The notes beneath the pieces were generated by a model. That model saw only the letters and a program-made list of their open reading frames with translations, made no database searches and was not told the DNA's origin. A DNA stretch of 64,000 nt from Pseudonocardia xinjiangensis (GTDB taxonomy: Bacteria > Actinomycetota > Actinomycetes > Mycobacteriales > Pseudonocardiaceae): assembly GCF_012911925.1 (NCBI RefSeq), contig NZ_JAAXKY010000003.1, positions 1 through 64,000 of the forward strand, in the 5' to 3' direction. A program made the position numbers and the translations under genes. Positions 34,526-42,690 of this stretch are shown piece after piece (within the stretch, counting starts at the first letter, position 1; each line of letters opens with the position of its first letter).

Positions 34526-34565
34526 TGAACCAGCACCGCGGCGGCGACACAAGGAGATGCGTTCC

Positions 34566-34649
34566 ATGTCTCAGCTGGTCCCCATGAGAGCCCTGCGGAC
34601 GTCCGAATCCACTCGTACACCACGAGTGGAAGCCTCACCAGTTCCCTGA
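34566..34649 (+). CDS. Possible 27-residue leader peptide
   Basis: MSQLVPMRALRTSESTRTPR and seven more residues. AAGGAG lies nine bases before the ATG, 40 bases after the operator. The coding region contains a perfect 8-bp hairpin (34609-34629), and its stop is followed by a second nested hairpin (34663-34702). A well-started short reading frame wound into hairpins ahead of a transporter gene suggests translational control or attenuation. The peptide has no signal sequence and no relative I recognise. It could also be a chance frame. Confidence 0.45.
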   Translation: MSQLVPMRALRTSESTRTPRVEASPVP

Positions 34650-34702
34650 GTGCGTGCCTGACGGCCGGTTCACCAGTGTTCTTGCTGGTGGACGCCCCGG
34701 CC
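34609..34702 (+). promoter_or_regulatory. Two leader hairpins ahead of the antiporter gene
   Basis: First hairpin: CCACTCGT / ACGAGTGG (34609-34616, 34622-34629), inside the leader peptide frame. Second: GGCCGG (34663-34668) with CCGGCC (34697-34702), enclosing CACCAG / CTGGTG (34671-34676, 34685-34690), just past the leader stop. Ribosome position on the leader could decide whether the second forms. Confidence 0.5.
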
Positions 34703-34908
34703 GGCAGGACCGGGTCCGTCCGGGGCCGGCTGAGACCGGACGGTCCGGAACCTATACCCAATACCCGGAGCAGCAGTGCGGCGGATACGCCGTAATGCGT
34801 GCTCGCTGAGCGTGTCCGCATTGCGGGCGCGCCCTCAGCCGACCCCGAATTCATCTGAACGGCACGACAAGAGGTCGCTCCACCCTCCCTCTCGTCAAAG
34901 GAGACGAC

Positions 34909-36294
34909 GTGACTGTCACGGATCGTGAGATAACCGACTCCAACGGGCGCGTCTATCGCGTCGGGATACCGGCCGAGCAGATTCTCGGCCGTTCGCGTAA
35001 CTGGATGATGTGGTTGCCCTGGGCGTCGATGTTCGGCGTCAGCGTCTTCGAGTACGGCTACGGCGCCGCGGAGAGCACCCTGGAGGACGTCCACGGCTGG
35101 TCGCTCGGACAGGCCTTCTGGCTCGTCAGCATCTGGACGGTGTTCCAGGCCGGCGTGGCCTTCCCGGCCGGACGGCTCCGGGAGAAGGGGATCGTCTCGG
35201 CCAGGGCGGCGATGCTCAGCGGTGCGGTGATGGTGTTCGCCGCGTTCGTGGTGCTCGGCCTGACCAGCAACCTCGTACTGAACTTCCTCTTCTACTCGGT
35301 CATCGGCGGGACCGGCGCCGGCCTCGTGTACGCCACCTCGATCAACATGGTCGGCAAGTGGTTCCCCGAGAAGCGCGGCGGGAAGACCGGTTTCGTCAAC
35401 GGCGCCTTCGCCTACGGCGCCGTGCCGTTCATCTTCGTCTTCAGCTACATGTTCAACGAGAGCAACTTCACGCTCGTCCTCACCCTCATCGCGCTGTACA
35501 TGCTGGTGATCGTCGGCGTGAGCGGCTTCATGTTCAAGGACCCGCCCAAGAACTGGTGGCCGAGCGACGTCGACCCGCTCGAGTGGGCGGCGAGCCCCAA
35601 GTCCGCGCGCAGCCTGGCCAAGAACCCGCCCGCGGTGAAGCAGTACGGCCCGATGGAAGCGATCAAGACCGGTCAGCTGCCACTCATGTGGTTCGCGCTG
35701 GCGATCATCGGCGGTGTGTCGCTGTTCGGGATCGGCTACCAGGTCGACTTCGCGAAGGAAGTGGGCTTCGGTCCGTTCATCGCGGCGTCCTCGGCGGGTG
35801 TGCTCTCGCTCGTCAACGGCTTCGGCCGCGGGTTCGTCGGGTGGCTCTCCGACCAGATCGGCCGCAAGGAGTCGCTGATCATCGTGCTGGTGGTCGAGGG
35901 AGTGGCGCAGTTCGGCCTGCTCTGGGGCGGGGACACCCACAACGAGGCGCTGTTCATCTTCTTCGCCTTCCTGGCGGGCCTCGGCGGTGGCGCCTTCTTC
36001 CCGATGTTCGCCGCGCTCACCCCCGACTACTTCGGGGAGAACAACAACGCGACCAACTACGGGCTCGTCTACAGCTCCAAGCTCGTCAGCGGACTCTTCG
36101 GGCTGGGGGTGGCGTCCTGGGTGGTCACGACGTGGGGTTACAACGGGGCCTACACGATCGCCGGTGCCATCGCGTTCGTGTCCGCGATCATCTCGTTGTT
36201 CCTGCGGCAGCCCGGCCGCGGCCAGCGCGCTTCGGTCTCCAGCCCCAGCGTGGGTTCCGCGAGCCACGCGGTGGCGGACGGGGGCCGGGCCTGA
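34909..36294 (+). CDS. OxlT-type oxalate/formate antiporter, MFS family (copy 1)
   Basis: A 461-residue major facilitator protein with 12 predicted helices, of the OxlT subfamily that exchanges oxalate for formate. The signatures include FEYGYGAAESTLED, the glycine-rich GGTGAGLVYATSINMVGKWF followed by PEKRG, and the cytoplasmic KDPPKNWWPSDVDPLEW. The gene context (frc, oxc, gcl) makes oxalate the likely substrate; formate, carbonate or another small acid could be the counter-ion. GTG start with AAAGGAG six bases upstream, after a 5' leader of nearly 400 bases from the operator. A 16-bp hairpin follows. A paralogue lies at 53006. Confidence 0.88.
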   Translation: MTVTDREITDSNGRVYRVGIPAEQILGRSRNWMMWLPWASMFGVSVFEYGYGAAESTLEDVHGWSLGQAFWLVSIWTVFQAGVAFPAGRLREKGIVSARAAMLSGAVMVFAAFVVLGLTSNLVLNFLFYSVIGGTGAGLVYATSINMVGKWFPEKRGGKTGFVNGAFAYGAVPFIFVFSYMFNESNFTLVLTLIALYMLVIVGVSGFMFKDPPKNWWPSDVDPLEWAASPKSARSLAKNPPAVKQYGPMEAIKTGQLPLMWFALAIIGGVSLFGIGYQVDFAKEVGFGPFIAASSAGVLSLVNGFGRGFVGWLSDQIGRKESLIIVLVVEGVAQFGLLWGGDTHNEALFIFFAFLAGLGGGAFFPMFAALTPDYFGENNNATNYGLVYSSKLVSGLFGLGVASWVVTTWGYNGAYTIAGAIAFVSAIISLFLRQPGRGQRASVSSPSVGSASHAVADGGRA

Positions 36295-36307
36295 TACTCA
36301 CGTGCTG

Positions 36308-36344
36308 ACCGACCGGACCGGGCGGCTCGCCCGGTCCGGTCGGT
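36308..36344 (+). terminator. Terminator hairpin of antiporter copy 1
   Basis: Perfect 16-bp stem ACCGACCGGACCGGGC / GCCCGGTCCGGTCGGT, loop GGCTC, 14 bases past the stop. Confidence 0.8.
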
Positions 36345-36465
36345 GGTCCACCTGGCCGGTCGACGCCGGCTCCGATGCGAGATGGAGATCGCTCGTGAAC
36401 CCTTCGAGGTGCAGGACGCAGCACGCATGTACCGGCGCCCCGCTCGTCTCACCGGTGGGTGCGAC

Positions 36466-37011
36466 ATGAGCAACGAGGAGCTGCTGCGGCGCCACGAGGC
36501 AGGTGGTGGCCGGCTCGCCGCGTCCAACGCCGCCGGTGCCGCTGCTGTCCCCGCACTGCGCACCGTGGTGCTGACGTGCATGGACGCGAGGATCGACGTG
36601 TCGCCCCTGTTCGGCCTCGAGCCGGGCGAGGTCCACGTCCTGCGCAACGCGGGAGGCGTGGTCACCGACGACGTGGTGCGGTCCGTGGTGATCAGCCAGC
36701 GGAAGCTGGGGACGCGGGACGTGCTGGTCGTGCAGCACAGCGGTTGTGGACTGGCCTCGTTCACCGACGAGGAGTTCTCCGAGGAGCTCGCGCTCGAGGT
36801 CGGGATGCGCCCGCCGTGGCGAACCCATGCGTTCGCGGATCCGGCGGTGAACGTGCGGCGCGGCGTGGCGCGCCTGCGGCACGACCCGTTCCTGCTGCCC
36901 GAGACGGTCGTGCGCGGCTTCGTGCTCGACATCGAGAGCTTCGCCCTCAGCGAGGTCACCGACGACGAGCCGGCGGTCCGCGGCGACGACGCGGTCAGGG
37001 AGTCGGCCTGA
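36466..37011 (+). CDS. Beta-class carbonic anhydrase
   Basis: Interconverts CO2 and bicarbonate with one zinc ion, in the cytoplasm. The ligands are C38 and H91, C94 in LTCMDAR and VVQHSGCGL, with the D40-Arg42 dyad. At 181 residues it is of the short actinobacterial type (like Rv1284). The ATG at 36466 is chosen because homologues begin with a similar SNEELL stretch; the longer upstream frame is not supported. It sits 170 bases behind the oxalate antiporter but after its terminator, so it probably has its own promoter. In an oxalate-degrading cell it could handle CO2 from decarboxylation, which is inference. Confidence 0.9.
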   Translation: MSNEELLRRHEAGGGRLAASNAAGAAAVPALRTVVLTCMDARIDVSPLFGLEPGEVHVLRNAGGVVTDDVVRSVVISQRKLGTRDVLVVQHSGCGLASFTDEEFSEELALEVGMRPPWRTHAFADPAVNVRRGVARLRHDPFLLPETVVRGFVLDIESFALSEVTDDEPAVRGDDAVRESA

Positions 37012-37046
37012 GATGACGCCCGGACCGGCCGCGCCCGAACGCCGAA

Positions 37047-37072
37047 CTGCCCGCCCCGTACGGGGCGGGCAG
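37047..37072. terminator. Bidirectional terminator between carbonic anhydrase and terC
   Basis: A perfect palindrome: CTGCCCGCCCCG, TA, CGGGGCGGGCAG. It lies 35 and 21 bases from the stops of two converging genes. Confidence 0.8.
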
Positions 37073-37093
37073 CAGGGGCGTACGGAGCCGGGC

Positions 37094-38143
37094 TCAGCCG
37101 GCGGACTTGCCGCTGGTCTCGGGCACCTCCTCGACCGGGTCGTCGCCCTTCTCCACGGTGGTGGTGGCCGGGGTGCTGCCGGCTGCGGCGGCAGCGGCGG
37201 CCGCATCGTCCTTGCGCGACTTCGCGAGGCTGGCCACCGTGGTGATGGCCAGCGTGCCGACGATGACACCCAGGGACGCCAGGATCGGGATCTCGGGAGC
37301 CCACGCGACGCCGTGGTGGTGCAGCGCCTCGAAGATCAGCTTGAAGCCGATGAACGCCAGGATGATCGCGAGGCCCTTGCTCAGGTACACCAGGCGGTCG
37401 AGCAGGCCACCGATGAGGAAGAACAGCTGCCGCAGCCCCATCAGCGCGAACGCGTTGGCGGTGAACACCAGGTAGGGCTCCTGCGTGAGCCCGAAGATCG
37501 CCGGGATGGAGTCGACGGCGAACAGCAGGTCGGTGGTGCCGATCGCCACCATCACGATGAGCATCGGGGTGACGAGCTTGCGCCCGTCCACCCGGACGGT
37601 CAGCGCGGCCCCGTGGTACTCCTTCGTCGACGGAACGAGCTTCCGGACCGTGCGCAGAACCCGGTTCTCGTTGAACTCCTCCTCCTCTTCCGAGTGCCGG
37701 ATGAGCTTCCAGGCCGTGTAGATGAGGAAGGCGCCGAAGAGGTAGAACATCCAGTCGAACCGCGCGATCGCCTCGGCGCCCAGCGCGATGAAGACACCAC
37801 GCAGGATCAGCGCCAGCACGATCCCGATGAGCAGCACCTTCTGGCGGTACTCCCGCGGCACGGCGAACCGGCTCATGATCAGCACGAAGATGAACAGGTT
37901 GTCCACCGACAGCGAGTACTCGGTGATCCACCCGGCGAAGAACTCGCCGCCGTACTGCGGCCCGGCGAAGGCCAGCACGCCGAGACCGAAAAGGACAGCG
38001 AGAGCGACGTAGCAGGAGACCCAGATCGTCGACTCCCGCATCGACGGATCACGGGGGTTACGGGCCACCAGATAGAAGTCGAAGGCCAGCACGGCGAGGA
38101 ACGCGCCTATCGTCGCGGCCCAGACCCAGAACGGAACACTCAT
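37094..38143 (-). CDS. TerC family integral membrane protein
   Basis: A 349-residue protein of the TerC family with seven to nine helices. The acidic motifs in the helices are present: EYSLSVDNLFIFVLI and TTDLLFAVDSIPAIF, the two paired blocks in which Asp residues are thought to bind metal. A cytoplasmic loop RHSEEEEEFNEN and an Ala-rich, acidic C-terminal tail complete it. The family includes tellurite-resistance TerC and manganese exporters such as Alx and MntP-like proteins; it probably moves divalent metal ions. GAGAG precedes the ATG. I looked for a manganese riboswitch upstream and saw none in the 90 bases available. Confidence 0.9.
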   Translation of the reverse strand: MSVPFWVWAATIGAFLAVLAFDFYLVARNPRDPSMRESTIWVSCYVALAVLFGLGVLAFAGPQYGGEFFAGWITEYSLSVDNLFIFVLIMSRFAVPREYRQKVLLIGIVLALILRGVFIALGAEAIARFDWMFYLFGAFLIYTAWKLIRHSEEEEEFNENRVLRTVRKLVPSTKEYHGAALTVRVDGRKLVTPMLIVMVAIGTTDLLFAVDSIPAIFGLTQEPYLVFTANAFALMGLRQLFFLIGGLLDRLVYLSKGLAIILAFIGFKLIFEALHHHGVAWAPEIPILASLGVIVGTLAITTVASLAKSRKDDAAAAAAAAGSTPATTTVEKGDDPVEEVPETSGKSAG

Positions 38144-38176
38144 CTCTCTCCTCGGAGATCGGCGGTCGGCTGTCGA

Positions 38177-38226
38177 GGTGTCGCGGCGGAGCTGAGGCCG
38201 GATCGACCCGGCCCCGCCGCGACACC
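38177..38226 (-). terminator. Terminator hairpin behind the Nramp-like pair
   Basis: Perfect 13-bp stem GGTGTCGCGGCGG / CCGCCGCGACACC with an inner GGCCGG / CCGGCC stem. It lies five bases past the stop of the gene at 38231 and separates that unit from terC. Confidence 0.8.
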
Positions 38227-38230
38227 ACGG

Positions 38231-38815
38231 TCACGAGGACCGTCGGGACTTCACCCGGGCGCTCCCGGACGCCGCCGGCACACGGCCGGCCTGACGCCGG
38301 GCGCGCTTGCGTTCCCGGGCCTCCCACATCGTCTGCGCGTGCTCCGCGTAGACGCCGAACACGCGGCGGGCGTCGGCGTTGTGGTCCTGGATCCGCATGA
38401 GCCAGTACGGCGCGATCCGCTCGTAGAGCCAGATGAAGCCGATCGCGAAGCCCATGCTCACCAGTGCCTGGAAGGCGAAGAACGTCAGCACGTCACTCGG
38501 TGGCGTGGGGTTGCCACCGAGCAGTACCGGCGTGACCGTCTCGTGGGTCAGACGCGAGACGGGGAAACCCACCATCCAGTAGAACGCCACGGGGGCGAAG
38601 ACCCCCGGCCGGAACCAGCCGCGGGCGACGAGCATCCCGTAGCCGACCCCGAACAGTGCGAGCGGCAGGCCGAGGGTCAGCGCGCCGACCGCAGCCCAGC
38701 CGACCGGCTGGCCCACGACGAGGGCCAGCAGACCGACCACGACACCCGAGACGGCCCCGATCGCCGCACCCGGAAGCCCGACCTCGGCAAGGTCAAGTGC
38801 TCTTGGCCTGCTCAT
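38231..38815 (-). CDS. Small membrane protein coupled to the Nramp-like transporter
   Basis: A 194-residue protein with four or five hydrophobic segments, then a basic C-terminal tail (ERKRARRQAGRVPA). No family is recognised. Its ATG (38813-38815) lies one base after the stop of the upstream transporter gene, so the two are made together. An accessory subunit of the transporter is the natural reading, but it is only inferred from the spacing. The segment FFAFQALVSMGFAIGFIWLY is its most hydrophobic stretch. Confidence 0.72.
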   Translation of the reverse strand: MSRPRALDLAEVGLPGAAIGAVSGVVVGLLALVVGQPVGWAAVGALTLGLPLALFGVGYGMLVARGWFRPGVFAPVAFYWMVGFPVSRLTHETVTPVLLGGNPTPPSDVLTFFAFQALVSMGFAIGFIWLYERIAPYWLMRIQDHNADARRVFGVYAEHAQTMWEARERKRARRQAGRVPAASGSARVKSRRSS

Positions 38816-38816
38816 G

Positions 38817-40316
38817 TCAGTCCAACACCACGCCGAAGCGGATCAGGCTGTAGAACAGCATGCCCAGGTAGAACACGGCTCCGAAGCCGATGATCAGGTT
38901 GCTCCACAGCTTCGGACGGATCGGCTTGGGCAACAGCCGGTTGTTCACCAGGAGAAGCACGACGCAGTACGCGCCCATGGCGAACGTGGAGAGGAACGCG
39001 AGAACGTCCAGGATCGCGGCGGGACCGTCGGCCGGACCCCACAGCAGGATGCAGATCCCGAAGATGATCACGCCCCACAGGAACCCGGCGTAGAGATGCG
39101 CCATGCGGAACCGCTTGGCACCCGGGATGAAGTGGTAGGCCATGTCCGACTGCCCGCGGGAGAACGAGTCGAACAGGCCGAGCGTGGCGTTCAGGCCGAT
39201 CAGCGCGATGAAGCTCATGAACACCCCGCCGAGTGCCGGGATGCCCACCGATGCGAACGAGTCCGACATCGCGTTGAGAGCCGCTTCGCGCTCGCCGTCA
39301 CGCAGCAGGTTGACGACGTTCGGGCTGTTCCTCGCCGCCGCCTGTGCGAGCACGGTGAACGAGATCGTGACGAGCATCGTGATGCCCCAGAAGAGCAGCA
39401 GGGCGTCGAAGGTGACCCAGCGCCGCCAGCCGCGCCACTTGGCCATCTCCTCCGGGTCGTCCGTGTCGAACATGAAGCCACGCGACGGCATGACCTCTTC
39501 CTCGCCCGCGGAGCGCAGACCACGCAGCTGCGGGATGTGCGCGCCCATGCCGGCGCCCTTGTCCCGCAGGTGCAGCGTGTACCACATCTGCTGCATACCG
39601 GACGGGCCGGCGAAGGCGATCGAGCCGACGATCACCGGGAACCAGGCGGCCGTGAGGGCCTCCTCGGGCAGGTACCCGAAGGCGAACATGCCGGTGAGCG
39701 TGCTGGCCAGGTCGCCCCACGTGCCCACCAGCGACGCGATGATCGCCGTACCGACGACCAGCGTGCCGATCAGGATGGAGAGCACGGTCTCGAGCAGGTT
39801 GTAGATCACCTTCGCGAGCGTGAAGACCAGCCCGACCAGGACCATCCCGACGATCGCCGCGATCTGCCAGGAAATGCCCGTCACGGACTCGAACGCCAGT
39901 GCGCCGGCCGAGAGGTGACCTGGCCAGATGTAGATGAGTATTGCGATGGTAAAGAAGAACCACATGATCGGTTTGAACACGCGGGCGGCGCCAGTGAAAA
40001 TGCTCTCACCCGTTGCCATCGCGTACCGGGACATCTCCAGGAGTACAATTGCCTGGAGGGTCACCCCGATCAGGAAGAGCCAGCGGATCTCGGGTCCGAA
40101 CAACAGAACAAGCCGAGGCCACATGTAGGACTCGCCCATGCCCACGCCGAGCGCGACGAGGAAGACCGTCGGGCCGAGCAGGTGGACGGAGGGCGGAGCC
40201 TCGGGCAGCTTGCGGATGGGCATCGGTTCGAGGCCACCCGCGTGCCACACCCTTTCGGGGCTTGCGGCAGTCGTGTCCCCGGGTACTCCGGCGTCAGGCT
40301 GTTTCGATGTAGTCAC
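38817..40316 (-). CDS. Nramp-superfamily transporter lacking the metal-binding motifs
   Basis: A 499-residue membrane protein with 11 or 12 helices that follows the Nramp/LeuT-type pattern. The first helix reads GPTVFLVALGVGMGESYMWP where true Nramp proteins have DPGN, and the sixth reads IAFAGPSGMQQMWYTLH where they have the MPH motif. Manganese or iron transport by the usual site is therefore not expected. A large polar insertion (about 265-300, with DTDDPEEMAKWRGW) faces the cytoplasm. The substrate is unknown; its position between oxalate genes hints at an organic acid or related ion. It is cotranscribed with the small membrane protein at 38231. No copy of the oxalate operator lies upstream. 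Confidence 0.8.
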   Translation of the reverse strand: MTTSKQPDAGVPGDTTAASPERVWHAGGLEPMPIRKLPEAPPSVHLLGPTVFLVALGVGMGESYMWPRLVLLFGPEIRWLFLIGVTLQAIVLLEMSRYAMATGESIFTGAARVFKPIMWFFFTIAILIYIWPGHLSAGALAFESVTGISWQIAAIVGMVLVGLVFTLAKVIYNLLETVLSILIGTLVVGTAIIASLVGTWGDLASTLTGMFAFGYLPEEALTAAWFPVIVGSIAFAGPSGMQQMWYTLHLRDKGAGMGAHIPQLRGLRSAGEEEVMPSRGFMFDTDDPEEMAKWRGWRRWVTFDALLLFWGITMLVTISFTVLAQAAARNSPNVVNLLRDGEREAALNAMSDSFASVGIPALGGVFMSFIALIGLNATLGLFDSFSRGQSDMAYHFIPGAKRFRMAHLYAGFLWGVIIFGICILLWGPADGPAAILDVLAFLSTFAMGAYCVVLLLVNNRLLPKPIRPKLWSNLIIGFGAVFYLGMLFYSLIRFGVVLD

Positions 40317-40504
40317 AGTGGTGGACCTTCCGATTTGGTGCTTCGTACGGCCGTTCGCCCCTCGCCCATGACCTCCTTGTCGTGACGATGCGGCGACGGC
40401 CGACCCGGCCGGCTGTCCCTGGAGGGTGGGCGAAATCCCCCAGGGGACGCCGGTCGGGCCGACCGTCCCGTACCCGGTTCGGCGGCTAGGACCCGTCGAA
40501 CCGG

Positions 40505-40537
40505 TTCGAGCCGGCCCGCCGCGCGGGCCGGCTCGAA
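40505..40537 (-). terminator. Terminator hairpin of the oxc-frc-ligase operon
   Basis: Perfect 15-bp stem TTCGAGCCGGCCCGC / GCGGGCCGGCTCGAA with a three-base loop, seven bases past the stop of the acyl-CoA synthetase gene. Confidence 0.8.
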
Positions 40538-40543
40538 GATCTC

Positions 40544-42688
40544 TCAGATCAGTCCGGCACCCCGAGCCCAGCGGTACTTGGCTCCGAGGACCGCAACCGG
40601 CTTCTCGGTGGTGTAGGGGTATGCGACGACACCGTGCTGGTAGAGGTAGTCACTGGCTTCCTCGACCTCGGTGTCACCGGCGAGCGACGCCACGACGGGC
40701 TTCTCGATGCCCTTCTCCCGCGCCTCGGCCACCACGCGAGCGGTGAGCTCGGCGAAGACCATCGGCGGGGTGACGATCGTGTGCCAGTAACCCAGGATCA
40801 GGGCGTGGATCCGGTCGTCCTCGAGACCGAGCCGGATCGTGGCCTCGTACGTCGAGGGCGGCTCCCCACCGGTGATGTCGATGGGGTTGCCGGACGCGCC
40901 GAACGGCGGGATGAACGCCTTGAAGGCCTCGTCGAGGTCCTTCGGCATCTCCATCAGGTTGAGACCGTTCTCGACGACCGCGTCGGAGAGCAGCACACCC
41001 GAGCCACCGGCCCCGGTGATGATGACGACGTTCTCGCCCTTCGGCGTGGGCAGCACGGGGATGCCCCGGGCGAACTCGAGCATGTCGTTGAGCGAGTAGG
41101 CCCGCACGACGCCCGACTGGCGCAGGATGTCGTCGTAGACCTTGTCGTCGCCCGCGAGGGCGCCGGTGTGCGAGCTGGCCGCCTTGGCGCCCAGCGCGGT
41201 GCGTCCGGCCTTCAGCACGACGACCGGCTTCTTCTTGGTGATCCGCTGTGCCGCCTCGACGAAGGACCGGCCGTCCTTCAGGTCCTCGAGGTGCATCGCG
41301 ACGATGTTGGTGTCGGGGTCCTGCTCGAAGTAGGTGAGCAGGTCGTCCTCGTCCAGGTCGGACTTGTTGCCGAGGCCGACGATCGCCGAGACACCCATCT
41401 TGGTGGTCCGGCTGAACCCGAGGATCGCCATCCCGATGCCGCCGGACTGCGAGGTGAGGGCCGTGCCGCCCTTCACGTCGTACGGGGTGCAGAACGTCGC
41501 ACAGAGGTTCTGCGGCGTGTAGTAGTAGCCGTAGATGTTCGGGCCGAGCATGCGGACGCCGCCCTCACGGGCGATCTTGACGATCTCGTCCTGCAGCTCG
41601 TGGTTGCCCGTCTCCGCGAAGCCGGAGGGGATCAGCACGGCGGCGGGGATGTTCTTCTCGCCCACCTCGCGCAGCGCCTGCGGCACGAACTTCGCCGGCA
41701 CCGCGAACACCGCGACGTCGACCTCACCGGGCACGTCGAGGATGTTCTTGTAGGCCTTGCGCCCCAGGATCTCGTCGGCCTTGGGGTTGATCGGGTAGAT
41801 CTCGCCGGCGTAGCCCCCGTTGATGAGGTTCTTCATCACCGAGTTGCCGATCTTGCCGTTCTCGGCGGACGCGCCGATGACCGCGACGGCGTTCGGCCGC
41901 ATCATCCGGTTCATCGTGGCCAGGATCTCGTCCTGGGTGTACTTGACCGGCTCTACGAGATCCTCGGTCGCCAGCACGATCCGGACGTCGGCGGCGGACG
42001 CGCCGTCGGGCCGGGCGAACACAGGGTTGAGGTCGAACTCGCTGATCTGCGGGAAGTCGGTGACCAGGTCGGACAGGCGCTTGATGATGTCGGCCAGCGC
42101 GTCGGCGTCGGCCGGCTCGGCGCCGCGGGCGCCCTTCAGGACCTCGGCGGCAGCGATCCCGTCGAGCATGGAGTGCGCGGTCTCGGTGTCGACCGGGGCG
42201 AGCCGGAAGGTGACGTCCTTCAGGACCTCGACGAGCACGCCGCCGAGGCCGAAGACGATGACCTTGCCGAAGGTGGGGTCGGTGGTGGCCCCGATGATCA
42301 CCTCGTGGCCGCCGCTCAGCATCTGCTGCACCTGGATGCCGTCGATGGTGGCATCGGCGTTGTAGGCCTTGGCGTTGGCGATGATCTCGTCGTAGGCGCT
42401 GCGCACCGCCTCGTCACCCGAGACGCCGACCTTGACGCCGCCGGCCTCGGTCTTGTGCAGGATCTCCGGCGACACGATCTTCATCACGACCCGGCCGCCG
42501 AGCTCGCCCGCCAGCCGCACCGCCTCGTCGGCCGAGCCCGCCAGGCCCTCGCCCGGCGTCGGGATCCCGTAGGCCTCGCACACCAGGCGGCCCTCGGGGG
42601 CGGTGAGCGAGTCACGGCCCTCGGCGCGGGCCTTGTCCAGGACCTCGCGTACCGCGTCTTTGTCGTAGGCCACGCTCTCCTGAGCCAT
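40544..42688 (-). CDS. NDP-forming acyl-CoA synthetase (acetate-CoA ligase superfamily)
   Basis: A 714-residue fusion with an N-terminal ATP-grasp domain (RVVMKIVSPEILHKTEAGGV), then a CoA-binding domain (NAVAVIGASAENGKIGNSVM) and two succinyl-CoA-synthetase-like domains. H507 in SSHTGALAG is the His that is phosphorylated in the family. It interconverts an acyl-CoA plus NDP and phosphate with the free acid, CoA and NTP. Its ATG lies two bases after the frc stop, so it belongs to the oxc-frc operon. Formyl-CoA (yielding ATP) or oxalate (yielding oxalyl-CoA) are the obvious substrates in context; the sequence alone does not decide. Confidence 0.88.
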   Translation of the reverse strand: MAQESVAYDKDAVREVLDKARAEGRDSLTAPEGRLVCEAYGIPTPGEGLAGSADEAVRLAGELGGRVVMKIVSPEILHKTEAGGVKVGVSGDEAVRSAYDEIIANAKAYNADATIDGIQVQQMLSGGHEVIIGATTDPTFGKVIVFGLGGVLVEVLKDVTFRLAPVDTETAHSMLDGIAAAEVLKGARGAEPADADALADIIKRLSDLVTDFPQISEFDLNPVFARPDGASAADVRIVLATEDLVEPVKYTQDEILATMNRMMRPNAVAVIGASAENGKIGNSVMKNLINGGYAGEIYPINPKADEILGRKAYKNILDVPGEVDVAVFAVPAKFVPQALREVGEKNIPAAVLIPSGFAETGNHELQDEIVKIAREGGVRMLGPNIYGYYYTPQNLCATFCTPYDVKGGTALTSQSGGIGMAILGFSRTTKMGVSAIVGLGNKSDLDEDDLLTYFEQDPDTNIVAMHLEDLKDGRSFVEAAQRITKKKPVVVLKAGRTALGAKAASSHTGALAGDDKVYDDILRQSGVVRAYSLNDMLEFARGIPVLPTPKGENVVIITGAGGSGVLLSDAVVENGLNLMEMPKDLDEAFKAFIPPFGASGNPIDITGGEPPSTYEATIRLGLEDDRIHALILGYWHTIVTPPMVFAELTARVVAEAREKGIEKPVVASLAGDTEVEEASDYLYQHGVVAYPYTTEKPVAVLGAKYRWARGAGLI

Positions 42689-42690
42689 GG

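Noticed and set aside
38144-38230. Manganese (yybP-ykoY) riboswitch ahead of terC
   Set aside because: The gap is only 87 bases, and most of it is the terminator hairpin of the preceding gene; the conserved riboswitch loops are absent.
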